Shown: positions 34,510 through 45,864 of the stretch, piece by piece
How positions within the stretch are numbered: position 1 is the first letter of the stretch
Layout of the letters: each line of letters opens with the position of its first letter
NCBI RefSeq assembly: GCF_000204055.1
Contig: NW_006768800.1
Coordinates: 309,967 to 373,966, forward strand
Reading direction: 5' to 3'
Length of the DNA stretch: 64,000 nt
DNA from: Melampsora larici-populina 98AG31
Taxonomy: Eukaryota; Basidiomycota; Pucciniomycetes; Pucciniales; Melampsoraceae
Translations under genes and position numbers: made by a program
Notes under the pieces: generated by a model
Told to the model about the DNA's origin: nothing
Databases searched by the model: none
The model's input: the letters and a program-made list of their open reading frames with translations, nothing else

Positions 34510-37500
34510 CTACGATACAATTTGGAGGTTTTCTACCAGATCTTCAAGGAGGTCTACATCCAAAAACCCCTCGTCGACATCATCGTCATCAATCTCGTTA
34601 GGCATACCAATCATATGAGCCCATTGTTCAGGGCACGATGTGACCAATTGATTCCAATTGGATAACAACTCGTGATCGAAACCATCTGGAAGCTGAAGAT
34701 AAGCAGCTGTCCGCAACAGGACATCCTCAATGCCCCATTTCCAAGAGATCCAAAGTTTACATGCCCGTTTGGCCATTCCGAATTGCAGGGAGATAGTTAC
34801 TGGATCAATACCTTTGAACGACATTAGCCATTTCGTTTTTGATCCAAACGCTGTACTGAAGAGGTGGCTTAGCTTACTGTCGCGTTCCAGGTCTTTCACC
34901 TTGGTTGAATGACCTAAAGCCCACTGCAATTGCTGTCGCAGCTCACGACCAATCCGCCGCATTTCCTCGCGGGAGCTGCATTGAATCCGCCACACATCTA
35001 TTCCTGATCTGGTCAATGGGTCAACAGCCCAATCCTTGTTTGGATGAGTGAGATCTTCTATTTCCCAGAAGGGGTCATCAATCTTCATTCTATTTATAGA
35101 ATTGAACAAAGGCGTGGGGAACAACGTGGCAGGACGAAAATTCTCGTTAAACCGAGTAGCGTGTCGCAAGTAAGTCCTATGGGCGCAGGCCAATTTTTTC
35201 TGCTTGTCAGACGTAACACGCTGATAACACGCCCGGTTCTTTTGGTCTGCGGTTGTTTGGGTGGTTAGGTGAAGGTCAGACCTCGGTGGCTTATTTTGAG
35301 AAACATAAGGCTCTACGCACCCGTGGTTCCCTCGGCTCGAGCGCGGATTTCGATGCATTCAACCTTTGCATGGTACAGCTTGGACTTGGCAATTTGTAAC
35401 AACATCAAGGGTTTGGCTCGGTTGTCTGATTTTGCATTAGTAGACAGCCAATTCGATCATAAACCAGTGAAGAGACTCACCAGTCATTCCAGTTAACTCC
35501 CGAAATTGGTGGGATCCCAACGCATTAGCAAGATTTTGTATTTGGTTCTCCAAAGAAGTCAGAGTACCCGGCAAGTCAAGGAGCTCTTGCTGCTGCTCTT
35601 GCGTACGTAACGGGGCCGTGCTTGCTTCCAAATTGGCCAGCTCGGTGCTACCAAACAATTAATGTGTTAGATTAGACTACATGAGTCGAGATGAGGCCTA
35701 TGGTACCTACCGGGCCTCAATCAAGTCTTCCTCCAGAGCCAATAGGACCGTCAAACGTTCTTTGAGTCTGCAAGTAGTTGCAGTAATAAAGTTCAGCTGG
35801 ATGTGTCGCTGTCGCTGCCATTGTTGTTCAAAGAATGTCGTGCTGTACTTGGCATTTGATTTGGCCAAATCGGTCAAAGTAGCAGAGGCTTTTACCAGTC
35901 TCTTCTCTACATTCGTGGTCCAGGAGAGCATACCTGACACTGGATAGCGGGATAGTCGGAGCTCAGTTGCGCGACCTGATAGGAACAAGATAAAAATCTC
36001 CTACTCATTCTGAACAGCGTCTTCTCATTGTGATGGAGGCCACGGTCATTCAGTGATACCAGTCGGTTCTGTTTGGTTGCGTATCAAAGCATCGCAACTA
36101 AGACTCTAAGGGCCAACCACACACGCTCGCATCCTTCGCCGTCCGAGAGGCCCCAACCCTTGTTGAGGCGAGGGTTGTAGTCCAATTGACATAGCCAATC
36201 ATGCACATAAGCGTGAAAGACACTGGTGCCGAACTTGAGGCGCCCAGCGGCGCGCTCAGCGGCGAATTGTTTTCGCTATGTGGATGTCTTATTTCAGCTC
36301 ATATACCGTCTTTAGAAACAAAGAAAAAATCACCTTCCTAACCCCCTTCTCAATATTACACCCTATATCATAAAGTATTCCAACTCTTCGCTCCCCATCT
36401 GGATGATCAGAAGTGACTTCGAGGATCCAGTCAATGAGTGCAAGTGCATAGTGACTCCTGTGTTAACCAAAAACGCAAAGATCTGTCAATCACTTGACTG
36501 AACATGAAATGAAGAGAATCCTACGGGCTTTTCTCCGCTTTGTACTAAGTTCACAAATCTGATGATGTGATCATGGCGACATGCCATGACCACCAGGCCT
36601 GTCTCATCCATACCAGGCCAGGATTTCTTTCCCCTCACATCGTCCGCCGCGGTGTGACTATCGGTACAGGGATCCTATATGAGATAGATGTGGTTTAGTT
36701 CTTTGAAAATGCCTTTATTAGAAATTTATGACTTACCACCAGTTCGTCTAGTTGTGGGTTGCGCGGGCCAGGGCCACTGCCTGCCATTGCGTCTGCCATT
36801 TTTTCCACTCGGTGTGGATCCATGAAAAGCTCTGGCGTATCTGGATTATGACCGGCTATTTCGTGGCTTGCAGCCATGTGACGTCGGTGTTGGAAGTTCC
36901 CGTCAACACATAATATGATGTGTGGCTCGTCCGGGTTTGGAGTTTGGTCCACTGGGGGACCAAAGCAACGCGGGCAGTTGCTTGCCAGCTGTTCAAGTGG
37001 TGATAATTGCAGTATTTCGATCTCTTTCTGTCGTATCAAACTGAGAACTTGTCGATGGGCTGTAACTGCAGAAGTGAGCGGCTTTCGCCATTCACGGGGC
37101 TGATATAATGTGATCAGATAACTAATATAAAGTTGGTCAAACAGATCAAAACCACCTTACCCGACCGGTCTTTGTACTCAGCATGAGAGGGTTTTTGGCG
37201 TCAAGGTAATCATCCAGAGCCAGCGAGAAACCCAGCATTCGGACACTACAATGTTTCCATAGAATGTGGTGAAACAACAGCAGCCGGATCGAAAAAGCTG
37301 TGCGAGGACAACTTGGAGAAGCGGGAAAGTACCCCATCTGAATGAGCCGGACCACATCAGGAAGGCATTTACAGAAGGTTATCAATACTTTCCTGCGAGC
37401 TACAAATGATATCAGTGTAAGTGTCAGTGTCAGTGAACATTTTTGTCTTCCACATAAAATATACATACTGTGTATGTCCACTAAAGTTACTACGCGTGAG

Positions 37501-38003
37501 GACACTGGACACTGACATTGTACTTTGAAATCATGTTTCCAAAGTACGACATCTCCCCAATTGCTAGTCTGATTTCGAGCAATGATATACGCATCAACCA
37601 TCGCCTGAACAGCACTCGCCCATTTAGCTTCATATGCAAGCCTTCGACTTTGGTACAGGTTTGAGTTGAGTTCGCTAATAATTTGTCGCTGCTCTTCTGT
37701 AAGCTGATTAATCGGAAAATCTTCATATTCATCGACGTCTTCCCAGTTGTCATTGTCATGTGGAAATCCAGGTGCATTCGTATCATCTAATTCATGATCA
37801 TGAAGGTTGTAGACATGGTCTTCGTGGAGTGCTGAGGAGCCATCTTGCCTAATGCCCGTCACCTGAGTATTGGAAGTTTGTGTACGTACTTTGGTCATGT
37901 CCTTCGCATCTTTTTCCTCTTGCTTTCGAAACTTGGCCTGCAGGTCAGTTGCTGGCCGCTTCTGCTTGTTGAGAGGCTTGTAAGGTGTCGGTCTTGGAGC
38001 CAT
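34510..38003 (-). pseudogene. KDZ (Kyakuja-Dileera-Zisupton) transposase, nonsense-mutated
   Basis: This would be the mobility enzyme of the element. The clear early exons are 38003-37469, 37399-37161 and 37099-36737. The N-terminus has a basic start, then the CxC cysteine-cluster domain (VQCQCPVSSRVV, TFCKCLPDVVRLI) typical of KDZ proteins. Catalytic blocks follow: DGNFQHRRH, MDETGLVVMACRHD, ILYDIGCNIEKG, FGTSVFHAYVHDW and SDGEGCERVW. Right after the last block an in-frame TGA at 36084-36086 replaces an expected CGA. Two junctions are also degenerate: a donor near 36526 and the join near 35990-36030. Downstream exons resume cleanly and end with the FWEIEDLTHPNKDWAVDP region and an acidic tail at 34510. 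Size and block order match rust KDZ transposases. It is almost certainly inactive as it stands. Confidence 0.88.
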
Positions 38004-38510
38004 GATTGAAATATGGGGAAAATGTAATGCAAGAAGAAAAAACTTTAACTGCGCCCAGACTGCAGTGAAAAAGTTTAATTTTGTTCAATCGCACCACCCC
38101 AGATGAATTAGGTTTGCTGTATGAATACAGATGTCTTAGGCTTCTCAATCGAACATTAGCCCCTTGAAATTGGAAATAACCTACTCATTATCATTTCGGA
38201 CTCCGTTTTTTTTTCTCAAGTCTCACTGTCCACTCTGCTGGCTAGCGCGACTACTGTGAATCGATTTGCTTTAATGAAATGAGATATTTTACTACATTTA
38301 CTCTACTTATGAGTCAAAGAGCAAAACCGAATGTTAAACTCTCACCTGGGATTGAACATTCTCAAGGCACGTTTTGCAGGAATTGCAAACGTTTTGTCTC
38401 ATTCATGACATCAGATTGGTTGCATTGCACTTATTAATACATTAGCGAGCATTTGGAGAAGATCATTACTTGGTAGGTTATGGTGGGACATATGTATGAT
38501 TATCTATGGG
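38004..38510. other. spacer between KDZ transposase and zinc-finger gene
   Basis: There is no gene. It should carry the transposase promoter and the 3' end of the gene at 38511-39926; no specific signal was recognised. Confidence 0.5.
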
Positions 38511-39926
38511 TCATTTGTGTTTCTTTGCACTGAGAGTGCTGCGGGTTCTAGTAAGTTGGGTTCGTTTGACACCACTCTGTGCTGCCACTCCGGTAACATG
38601 ATCTAATCTGCTTCGGGTTCGACGGGGTGATACACTTGCGGTTTTCTTGATAGTCGATCTAGTGGATCTAGTCTGTGGGGGCGGTTCATGCGATGACTTG
38701 TAAACCGGGTGGGGTGGAAGTGGTTCCTTGTTGATTGTTGTGCTAGGTAGTGTGCTGGAAAGAGAGCGCTCCAGATTGGTATTGGTGGCATAGTCATGCT
38801 TAGCTACAGTATTAACATCAAGTACTTGACAAGTCGTCTGAACGCCTGGTTGTTGAGTGTTAGGCTGCAGGAGATCTTCATATACAAAAGAGTCTATTGA
38901 ATCAAATGATGGATGATCGTTCATAAGTGGCTGATCGTTCATAAGTGCCTGTTTGTTCATAAGTCTGTTGAAAGCATCAACATCGATTCTGCTGGGGCTA
39001 GTAGGTGATTTTTCCTGTTCCTGATGATGCGTAATGCTGGTATCGTTATGTTGAACGTGCAAGGGAGATTGAAATTGAATGAGTTCGTTGAATTGTTCCA
39101 TTTCTTCTAAAATTTGTAGCGCAGTTTGCTGCTCATTTGCGGTTTTCATGGTTAGTGGATAAAACTCAAATGGTGACGAGGCTGAAAAAGTAGACTTACT
39201 TCATGGGAGTCATGAGCATTGGTCGGTATCTTATCTTTGGGTACATTAGATACCGCATCAATCAGTTTGTGGATTGATTGTAGAATCTCATCTTGTTGAG
39301 AAGTCGGCATTGATAGGATACGGTTGTTGATAGATAGTAGTTGTGACTGAACGGTAGTGTCTAAAGGTACGTTGGTCGGTTCATGACTCAAGTCGAGGGC
39401 AAGTGATTGTTCGGCCTTTGGAAACTGAAGACAGGTTGTCAGCTCACACCCGCGATGTACATACAATTAAATGTTTTACTGGACTCACAGAGGTAGGTGC
39501 GATGCTGGGTGTGATGTGTGGAATCTCCATTTCCATGGGGCCATGATTGTGAGATGTGATCTCGTGATGGAGAGTCCAGGTGCATCGCTCTCGGTGGAAA
39601 GTCGCTTTCATCTTGAAGGGGCATTCTATCCTGATTGATCGGGTCTTCTTGGGTGGATTACACTCGGTAGCATCAGTTTGGCCCTTTCGCTTGGCGGGTT
39701 TTCCACCACGATGGCATTCGTATCTGCAGTAAAGATGTGGGTCACGTCCAGAGTGACCGATGATGATACCGTACCCTTGATGTGGGGCAAACTCTTTGAC
39801 AAATTTGTCAAGCTGTTTGCAATGATGAAAAGGTTCTGTGGCCTCGGGATCAGGATTCCGCAGAGCCGATATGAGTGGTGGTGGTAGCATTGGTGAAGGT
39901 GTGTTGCTAGTGGTTGGTACTTGCAT
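38511..39926 (-). CDS. FAR1/WRKY-GCM-like zinc-finger protein, transposon-borne
   Basis: The predicted 426-residue protein comes from exons 39926-39489, 39424-39200 and 39128-38511. Residues of about 35-130 form a FAR1/WRKY-GCM-type domain: conserved Cys in LYCRYECHRGG and IECPFKMKATF, then TWTLHHEITSHNHGP with the closing His-x-His. Such domains bind DNA in plant FAR1 factors and in Mutator-like transposases. Here no catalytic domain follows; the rest is low-complexity with a Gln/Asn-rich middle and a basic tail (TRSTLSAKKHK). The protein may bind the element ends or regulate its genes, which is inference. The ATG lies 452 bp from the right end, matching the 464 bp at the left, so the inverted repeat could act as promoter for both. 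Confidence 0.75.
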
Positions 39927-40039
39927 GGAGGCGATTGGTTTTGGTGGATTGTGAAAGGGTGATGGGTGTGGATGTGGGGCCTAGAGGAGGAAGGGATGCT
40001 GAGGTGGTCCGGAGGGCGGCGTACAGTGGTGAGTTGGGG

Positions 40040-40377
40040 AACTGGTGAAGATCCGAACCGGTGTAGAAATGGTGAGGATGGTGGGATGGTGCGGCTCTGG
40101 TTGGGTTATGGTAAGCTTACCACATGTGGTGGATTTACTGGTGGAGTGGTGAGTGTGGTAGGGTTGTGGTGAGTGTGGTAGGGCTGTGGTAAGGGTGGTA
40201 GGGTAGTGGTGAGCCTGGTAGGGTAGTGGTGAGGTTTAGCCACTTATGCTGCTGACGGACTTGGATGGAAAAGAATTCAAAAAAAGTTCTAGCTTGAGAT
40301 CTAAAACTAGATCTAGGCGCAGAAACGGAACGTATCCGACGGTATGACTTTCTCTATCTTCGGATATTATTGCCCAA
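40040..40377 (-). repeat. right terminal inverted repeat of the KDZ element
   Basis: This is the inverted copy of 26153-26497. It carries the same GGTAGGGTAGTGGTGAG-type minisatellite in fewer exact units. It ends TATTGCCCAA at 40377 and is followed at once by the 30 bp direct repeat. Confidence 0.9.
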
Positions 40378-40407
40378 TAACAATTGTAATCAGACCACGT
40401 ACAATGC
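40378..40407. repeat. right copy of the 30 bp direct repeat flanking the KDZ element
   Basis: It is identical to 26104-26133 in the same orientation and directly abuts the right inverted repeat. Confidence 0.9.
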
Positions 40408-40751
40408 AAAGGTTGTTCCATTTTTATGACTGACGAAATCTTTGCAAAGGTCTTTTCGCAAAAGCCTTTTGCCAACGTCCGATGTAATTGCCTAAAGAGG
40501 CAAGTATGCCACAGTCGCGTGGCGCGTGACACAATTGCTCATCAGGGAGGGCGTCAGATGAGCAAAACTGCAATGACCAATCAGGGGCCCTCCGGCCACT
40601 GCTCCCCCTGGCGTCCAAGAACTTGGCGCGCTCTTGTGAAAATAAAACCTTCATCTCTCCCTCATTGGCTGTTTTACACATCTTCTTTCTTGAAGTAACT
40701 TCCGAAAACACTTTTTTTCCCTTGACCAGCTTGACACTCTCCTTTCAAACC

Positions 40752-42622
40752 ATGTCTGCTCAAAACAACGGCCGTTCTCAACCCTACACCTTATCGACTC
40801 CCAGGGGTGGCAGTAAGCATGTTTTTCTTTTGAGGCCAATAACTTTCTTGCCAAGTTTCACCTTTCTAAGTTCCTCCTTCTCTTTAGTCAACAGTTCATC
40901 TGTACCTACTAACTCCGCAAACCGCGCCTCAGCGAGATCCATTCGCGGTTTAGGGGGTAAGCAATCTCTCCATCTTAACTTCTTCCTTCTTGTTATTTTG
41001 GGCTGACTTATTGAGCAGGGTCAAACACTTCCAACGGAGGGTCCAGTGAACCTATGGTAAGCTTCTCACAACTGTCGCTCGAGAAGTCTGTCAGAACTGA
41101 TGATTACGTTATTTACAGACACCTCAACCGAGCGGGGTCTCAACTGATGTTATCTTAGCTGCAATCGCCAGCTTGACCGCCAAGTTGGAGAAAGAAGTTT
41201 TGATGATGTCAGACACACTGCAACAGGAGATTAATACCATGTCAAACAGGCTCGATGAGGAAATTGGCAACCTTTCTAACAAGTTCAATGAGGATTTTGG
41301 CAAGGTTGAAGAACAGCTCACAATCACGTCAAACAGGATCGAACGTGTGACCAACAGTGTGGAAGAACTAGCAACGACAGTCACATCTGATGTTGGCCAC
41401 AACGCTGGAAACGTGCAGCGTAATGCCGCGGGGTCAACTGGACCTGCCACTCCAGCCGTACCGTGGACCTACACATACGAGTTGAAGGTCAGTTTGGAAC
41501 ATCCATGTCCTCTCGTCTGTCAAGGGTCCTCACACGGTGTCATCACAGCAACGCGTGTATGCATTTGCCTACGATTTGGTTCATCTGCCCAACATCGCTG
41601 GTTATACTGCGCTCGAAGACCCCAACGGTGATTTGTTAGCCACATCACTCTTCAATACTATCAAGGTAGGAAGAACAATCATTTCGGCTATTTCATTTCT
41701 TTTCCATTAGACCCTGTTGACTCTTAAAATTTCTTTCCATCGCTGTGCCCTCTGCTTTGGGGTTCGTACGCCAGCAAAAGATAAACAAGATTCCCGGAAC
41801 GTGGGCGACTGAGCAGCTTCCGCCAGTGGTCAATGGTATGCAAGATGTTGCGGCGACTCAAAGGTACACGTCGTTAGTGAAGGATGCCGGTAAACACGCC
41901 CGCGAAAAGTTACACAACTTGGTAAGTCTACCTTGCGCACTGTTTTGTGGGGTTCGATTGACTGACAAACCGCTCAAATATCCAGGTGTTACACAACATC
42001 AAGAACCCAAGTGGGACCGTTCCGGATTTGAAACGCCTCTTGCATCGAGTGAGTCCCACAATCATTCCCATTGCGGTCTTGAGTTGAGAACCTGAGCAAG
42101 CAATTGTTTGGACAGATTGCACGTCAATGTGGCAAGACCGCCGAAGGGCTGGACGCTCAGGCCTATTGGCTCGGGACGTTGTCGGCCACTCGTTTGCGTA
42201 TTGCCTATCTAGTGAGGCTCTGTCTTTCTGTGGTCTGCCAACATGGAAGGCGCTGATGGTCATTTTGAGCAGCGACGGGAGGCGCTTTGTATTTTCCAAT
42301 CGCTACGGGCCGGCGGAGGGGGAGGTAACATCTGGCACCGAGTGGACTTACAGCTCCACCATTTGGTTGTGCAGGGATCTTTATATTCTTCCGCGTACGT
42401 TGTTTCATTATGAAACAACTTCTTGCTACACAACCCTGACTACGAGAATACAGGTTTTACAAATTGATTTACGACCAAGATCGTGCGCTCTTTGACGGGA
42501 AGGGGTACTTCGACAACATTATTGAGCCAACCAAGAGTTTCGATTTACCGTTGGAAGAAGAGATCACAGAAGAAATGGAACGTATAGAACAAGCAGGAGG
42601 CTCAATTGTTTTAGAAGATTGA
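40752..42622 (+). CDS. orphan coiled-coil protein, ten exons
   Basis: The predicted protein has 416 residues, from exons 40752-40812, 40888-40956, 41019-41056, 41119-41487, 41549-41665, 41775-41921, 41986-42048, 42116-42211, 42273-42394 and 42454-42622. I do not recognise the family. The N-terminus is Ser/Asn/Gly-rich (MSAQNNGRSQPYTL). A heptad-rich coiled coil spans about residues 65-150 (LEKEVLMMSDTLQQEI, DEEIGNLSNKF). The C-terminal half is predicted globular, with AYDLVHLPNIAGY and LYDQDRALFDGKGYF-like blocks and an acidic end. Exon lengths sum to 417 codons with no stop, so the gene looks functional. It lies 375 bp outside the KDZ right end, and whether it belongs to another element is unclear. 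Confidence 0.7.
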
Positions 42623-43124
42623 TATGTGACTTAATGCTTGGTGTGATGCGGTTATCTCGCGCAACCATTTTACAGTTGTGAACAGATATTCTCTTTCTAT
42701 TGTTCTCTTTTCTTTCAAATTGAGAAAAAACTATCTCTTGTGTTTTTGGTCCTCAATGTTGCCTACCCCATTTGGCGAAATGTCAGGCTTTCATGCCAAG
42801 TGTGAGTGTGTTCAACTGTCTGAAAGACAAATCTTTTGTGCCTGTGCAAGCAAGGCGGCTGCTGTGTTCCAAAATGCTTGCACGCGGTCTACTGGCGTGT
42901 TTTTCGCCGGGTGAAGGCCGACGCAGCACCGGGAAAAGGCGCATATTTTCGCGCTGAGTGGCGGCCCTCGTGCCTGCTTGCCTGGCGCCCTTTCGGCCGC
43001 GGGAGGGCGACACCAGTCTGACCAGCAAGTGACAGCCCTTGCCTGCGGAGGGAAGGGCGGTCGTGAGGTGGCCGAGTTGGGCCACCTGACGACTGTCAAG
43101 ACCCCTCCGTGGTGTATGTGAGTC
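42623..43124. other. intergenic, GC rising toward 43 kb
   Basis: No gene is supported. Base composition shifts sharply toward GC from about 42890 onward, ahead of the GC-rich element at 43133. Confidence 0.45.
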
Positions 43125-43132
43125 AGGTGGTG

Positions 43133-43638
43133 GGCGCGGATTTGGCAGAGAGGGGCGCACCCAGGCGCAGAATCCATTGTCTGGGACGCGCCCAAATAGC
43201 AGGGGGCGTGTGGGCGCGCCTTTGAAGCAAAAAACTATTAAAAACATGAAAAAATCTTCACGGAAACAGCAATCAAGGCTGTGATGAAGCTCAAACACAA
43301 ATGGGGATGTGAGAAAAGCTGTTTCAAGTCAGTATGACCACACTTTCAAGATAAGAATCACTGAAAGTTTTTGTTCCAGAACTAGTTTAAGTGTCTCCCG
43401 ACTCAGATGAGCTCATCTGTAGGGCTTTCTCTGCCTTGAAAGTTAAACGGACCAGAATTACAATTTCATAGGCTTCCTCTAGCCCAAGATTAGGCCCAAG
43501 GAGACCTCTAACGCTTCAGACCATCCAAGTCTTGCGTATGGGCGCGCCACCCCCTGTTTTGAGAAATATATGACGCGCCCGGCGCGCCCGGGCGGGCGCG
43601 CCCTTTGACGCGCCAAACGCGCCGCGCCCACCACCTGA
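43133..43638. mobile_element. 506 bp GC-rich hAT-like non-autonomous element
   Basis: Ends are TCAGGTGGTGGGCGCGG and the exact inverse. A perfect 8 bp duplication TATGTGAG flanks it (43125-43132 and 43639-43646), as for hAT elements. Near both ends it has runs of GGGCGCGCC-type palindromes, while the centre is AT-rich. There is no coding frame. Confidence 0.9.
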
Positions 43639-43997
43639 TATGTGAGGTGTTGTTAATTGAAGTATAAGACTTACACAGTTATTTGGTTATCTAATCTAAG
43701 ATTCTTTCCTTTCTGATTCTTTTCTCATATGATATCGATGTCATCATTTCTTACTAAACTCATGATATCATTGCTGTGCGTATGATGTAATGCTGCGTTA
43801 TGCTGTGACCTTTTCGTAGGTATAAATTGGTGTTGACTTTGTCTACTTGTTTTCCTTTTCTTCACTTTCTACCTTTACTTCGAGCAGGTAACTACTGCTC
43901 TCATCAGTCATAGAGATTATCTTCTCTACTCTAGCTAACTTAGCATTCTATCAGCTTCATAACCTACTCGCAAATTTGTTTTTGTCATAATCGGCCA

Positions 43998-44125
43998 AAA
44001 TGAGCCTCCCGAGAGCCATAATCACTCCTTAAAGCCATATTTGTGACCCATAAGTATAGCCTAAAGCCATAATTACAACCCATAAGTACAGCCTATAGCC
44101 ATACTGCCAACCCATAAAGTACACC
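43998..44125. repeat. short degenerate minisatellite
   Basis: Words such as AAAGCCATAAT and CCCATAAGTA alternate about every 25-35 bp over four or five imperfect units. Confidence 0.6.
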
Positions 44126-44430
44126 ATAAACCCATGGGTCCAAAATATATGGGAATAAACTGAAAAAAAAATGTTAAAACAAAAACCACTGGCCACATCA
44201 ACTTGAAAAGTCATCTATGGCATCAACCCCCTTCAATAATGCCAAAGATGACCTTTTGGCCCTTGCTAACCCCTCCGGGCAAATGAGATGGCTCGGGTCG
44301 GCAAATTTCAAGTTTTGCGGGCGCGCGCGTGGTTGGGACTAGGTGATAACAACTGTATGAATAACTGAATTTTTGAGTTTTTTTTGTTGGTATGCTCCAT
44401 AGGAGCTATCCGGGGGCCTGGCGTCTACCT

Positions 44431-44890
44431 CGAGGCAACGCTGCCACAATTACTTTACCAGTATCGGTATCGTAGCGGTATCGTAGTTTTTTTTGGGTAT
44501 CGTATTGTCAGTATCAGTATCGCAGCCACAATACGGTACTGCCCAATCCTCCTGGCAGTATTGTGTATGGCGTTACTTTACTTAGTATTGTATTGCCCTC
44601 CGAGTACAATACTGGAATGGGCCCAAGGAAGTATCAAGTACAAAATCTCTATTGATTTTGTGTCTGGGAGTGCAATACTACAATACAGTATCAGTATCTG
44701 ATCGGTATCATGACAAGATACGGTACTAGGTATTGGGCGGCACAGTATTTCCATTGCAATACTTTACTGAGTATCATATTGTGGGTACAACTACGTTACT
44801 GAGGCTCAGTTTCTCTAGTATTGTAGACCCGTTACTTTACTGGGTATTGTCGATACAATACCAGTATCGTATTTGTGGCAGTGTTGCTCG
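44431..44890. mobile_element. 460 bp inverted-repeat element rich in GTATCG words
   Basis: Imperfect ends (AACGCTGCCACAAT left, AACACTGCCACAAAT in the inverted right end) enclose a sequence packed with GTATCGGTATC, CAATACTG and similar words on both strands. No target duplication could be fixed and there is no gene. Confidence 0.6.
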
Positions 44891-45838
44891 GGGTTGGCCA
44901 GCCAAATTTGTCGACCTGCCAGGTTTGACGTTTTGGTCGAATCTTGCAGGTTGACCTGGCTAGTCCCATAGACCTGAAACCAGGAGCGCGACATTGGATT
45001 TTGCAAAGGGAGAAAACCCATAAGTTTCAAGGTCAAGTACACTTCAAGTCAAGGGTACCAAACACACCAAACCCTGGTACACGCCTCGTGGCAGACATGG
45101 TCTACCTGCGGATCCGCAGGCAGACACCTCGCAAATCTACGCCAGCAAGGTCAAAGGCAGCCAAAAGGACTCTTAAAATCTCCTTGTTTGAACAGAGTAA
45201 CGAGTACTACACAGTGCCCACTATCTTCAGTTTGCTCAACAAGTGAGAGCGCCAGCTCCGCAGACTCCAGAGAAGACAAAGGGCCGTGAGCGTATTCTGG
45301 CCGGTGCGCTGGACGCTGGCCATTTCACATTATTTCAAACATTTCACATATATTTCACACGGATTAATCCTCCCGTCCGCGGGTACCGTATCATGCTTTT
45401 TCTGAGACTATGTCAATAAGAACACTTATTGAACTGGAAAAAGATGTTGTATCAAAAGAACTCCTTCAGAACTTTGTGCAAATGGACTGAAAGAACAAAG
45501 AGTGCAACAAGCAATTGTGAAGAACAAAGTGTATGACCAAAGCTTAAAGTCGTAGCTATCACTGACCTGGAGGGTTTAAGAGGTAATTTAAAGGCTGGAG
45601 GGGTGACTTGGACAAATTATAGCTTTGAAGACATAAGTATGTTGATAGTATGATAGTGTGGTAGTATAAAGGATGAGGACAAACACTAAGAAATAGGAAA
45701 AAATCACAGGGCTTATATGTATACCCATTCCATCATGAATAGCTCACACAACACAGTAATGGTCAGCTAACATTTTGAATATCACACAAGAGGCAAGAGC
45801 TTCTATTCTTAGCAATGAAAAAAACATGTCAGTAGTAT
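44891..45838. other. intergenic, nothing recognised
   Basis: A 100-codon open frame at 44944-45246 is rich in basic residues but has no motif, homologous look or splice context, so it is not called a gene. Confidence 0.4.
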
Positions 45839-45864
45839 AACAGATAGGTCGACCGGTATAGTTA

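Larger units (their letters stand above)
26153..40377. mobile_element. 14.2 kb four-gene KDZ transposon carrying a TET/JBP gene
   Basis: The element is defined by inverted repeats of about 340 bp at 26153-26497 and 40040-40377. Its outermost bases are TTGGGCAATAATATCC and the inverted form. Inside are two plus-strand genes (26617-28432 and 29615-31537) and two minus-strand genes (34510-38003 and 38511-39926), converging on a 3 kb AT-rich middle. One gene is a KDZ transposase and one a TET/JBP dioxygenase; the association of these two families in basidiomycetes is established. The transposase is damaged while the other three genes have clean exon models. No short target duplication is visible. 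A 30 bp direct repeat flanks the element instead. Confidence 0.88.

Noticed and set aside
44944..45246. 100-codon basic frame
   Set aside because: It lacks any family feature and lies in repeat-rich DNA.
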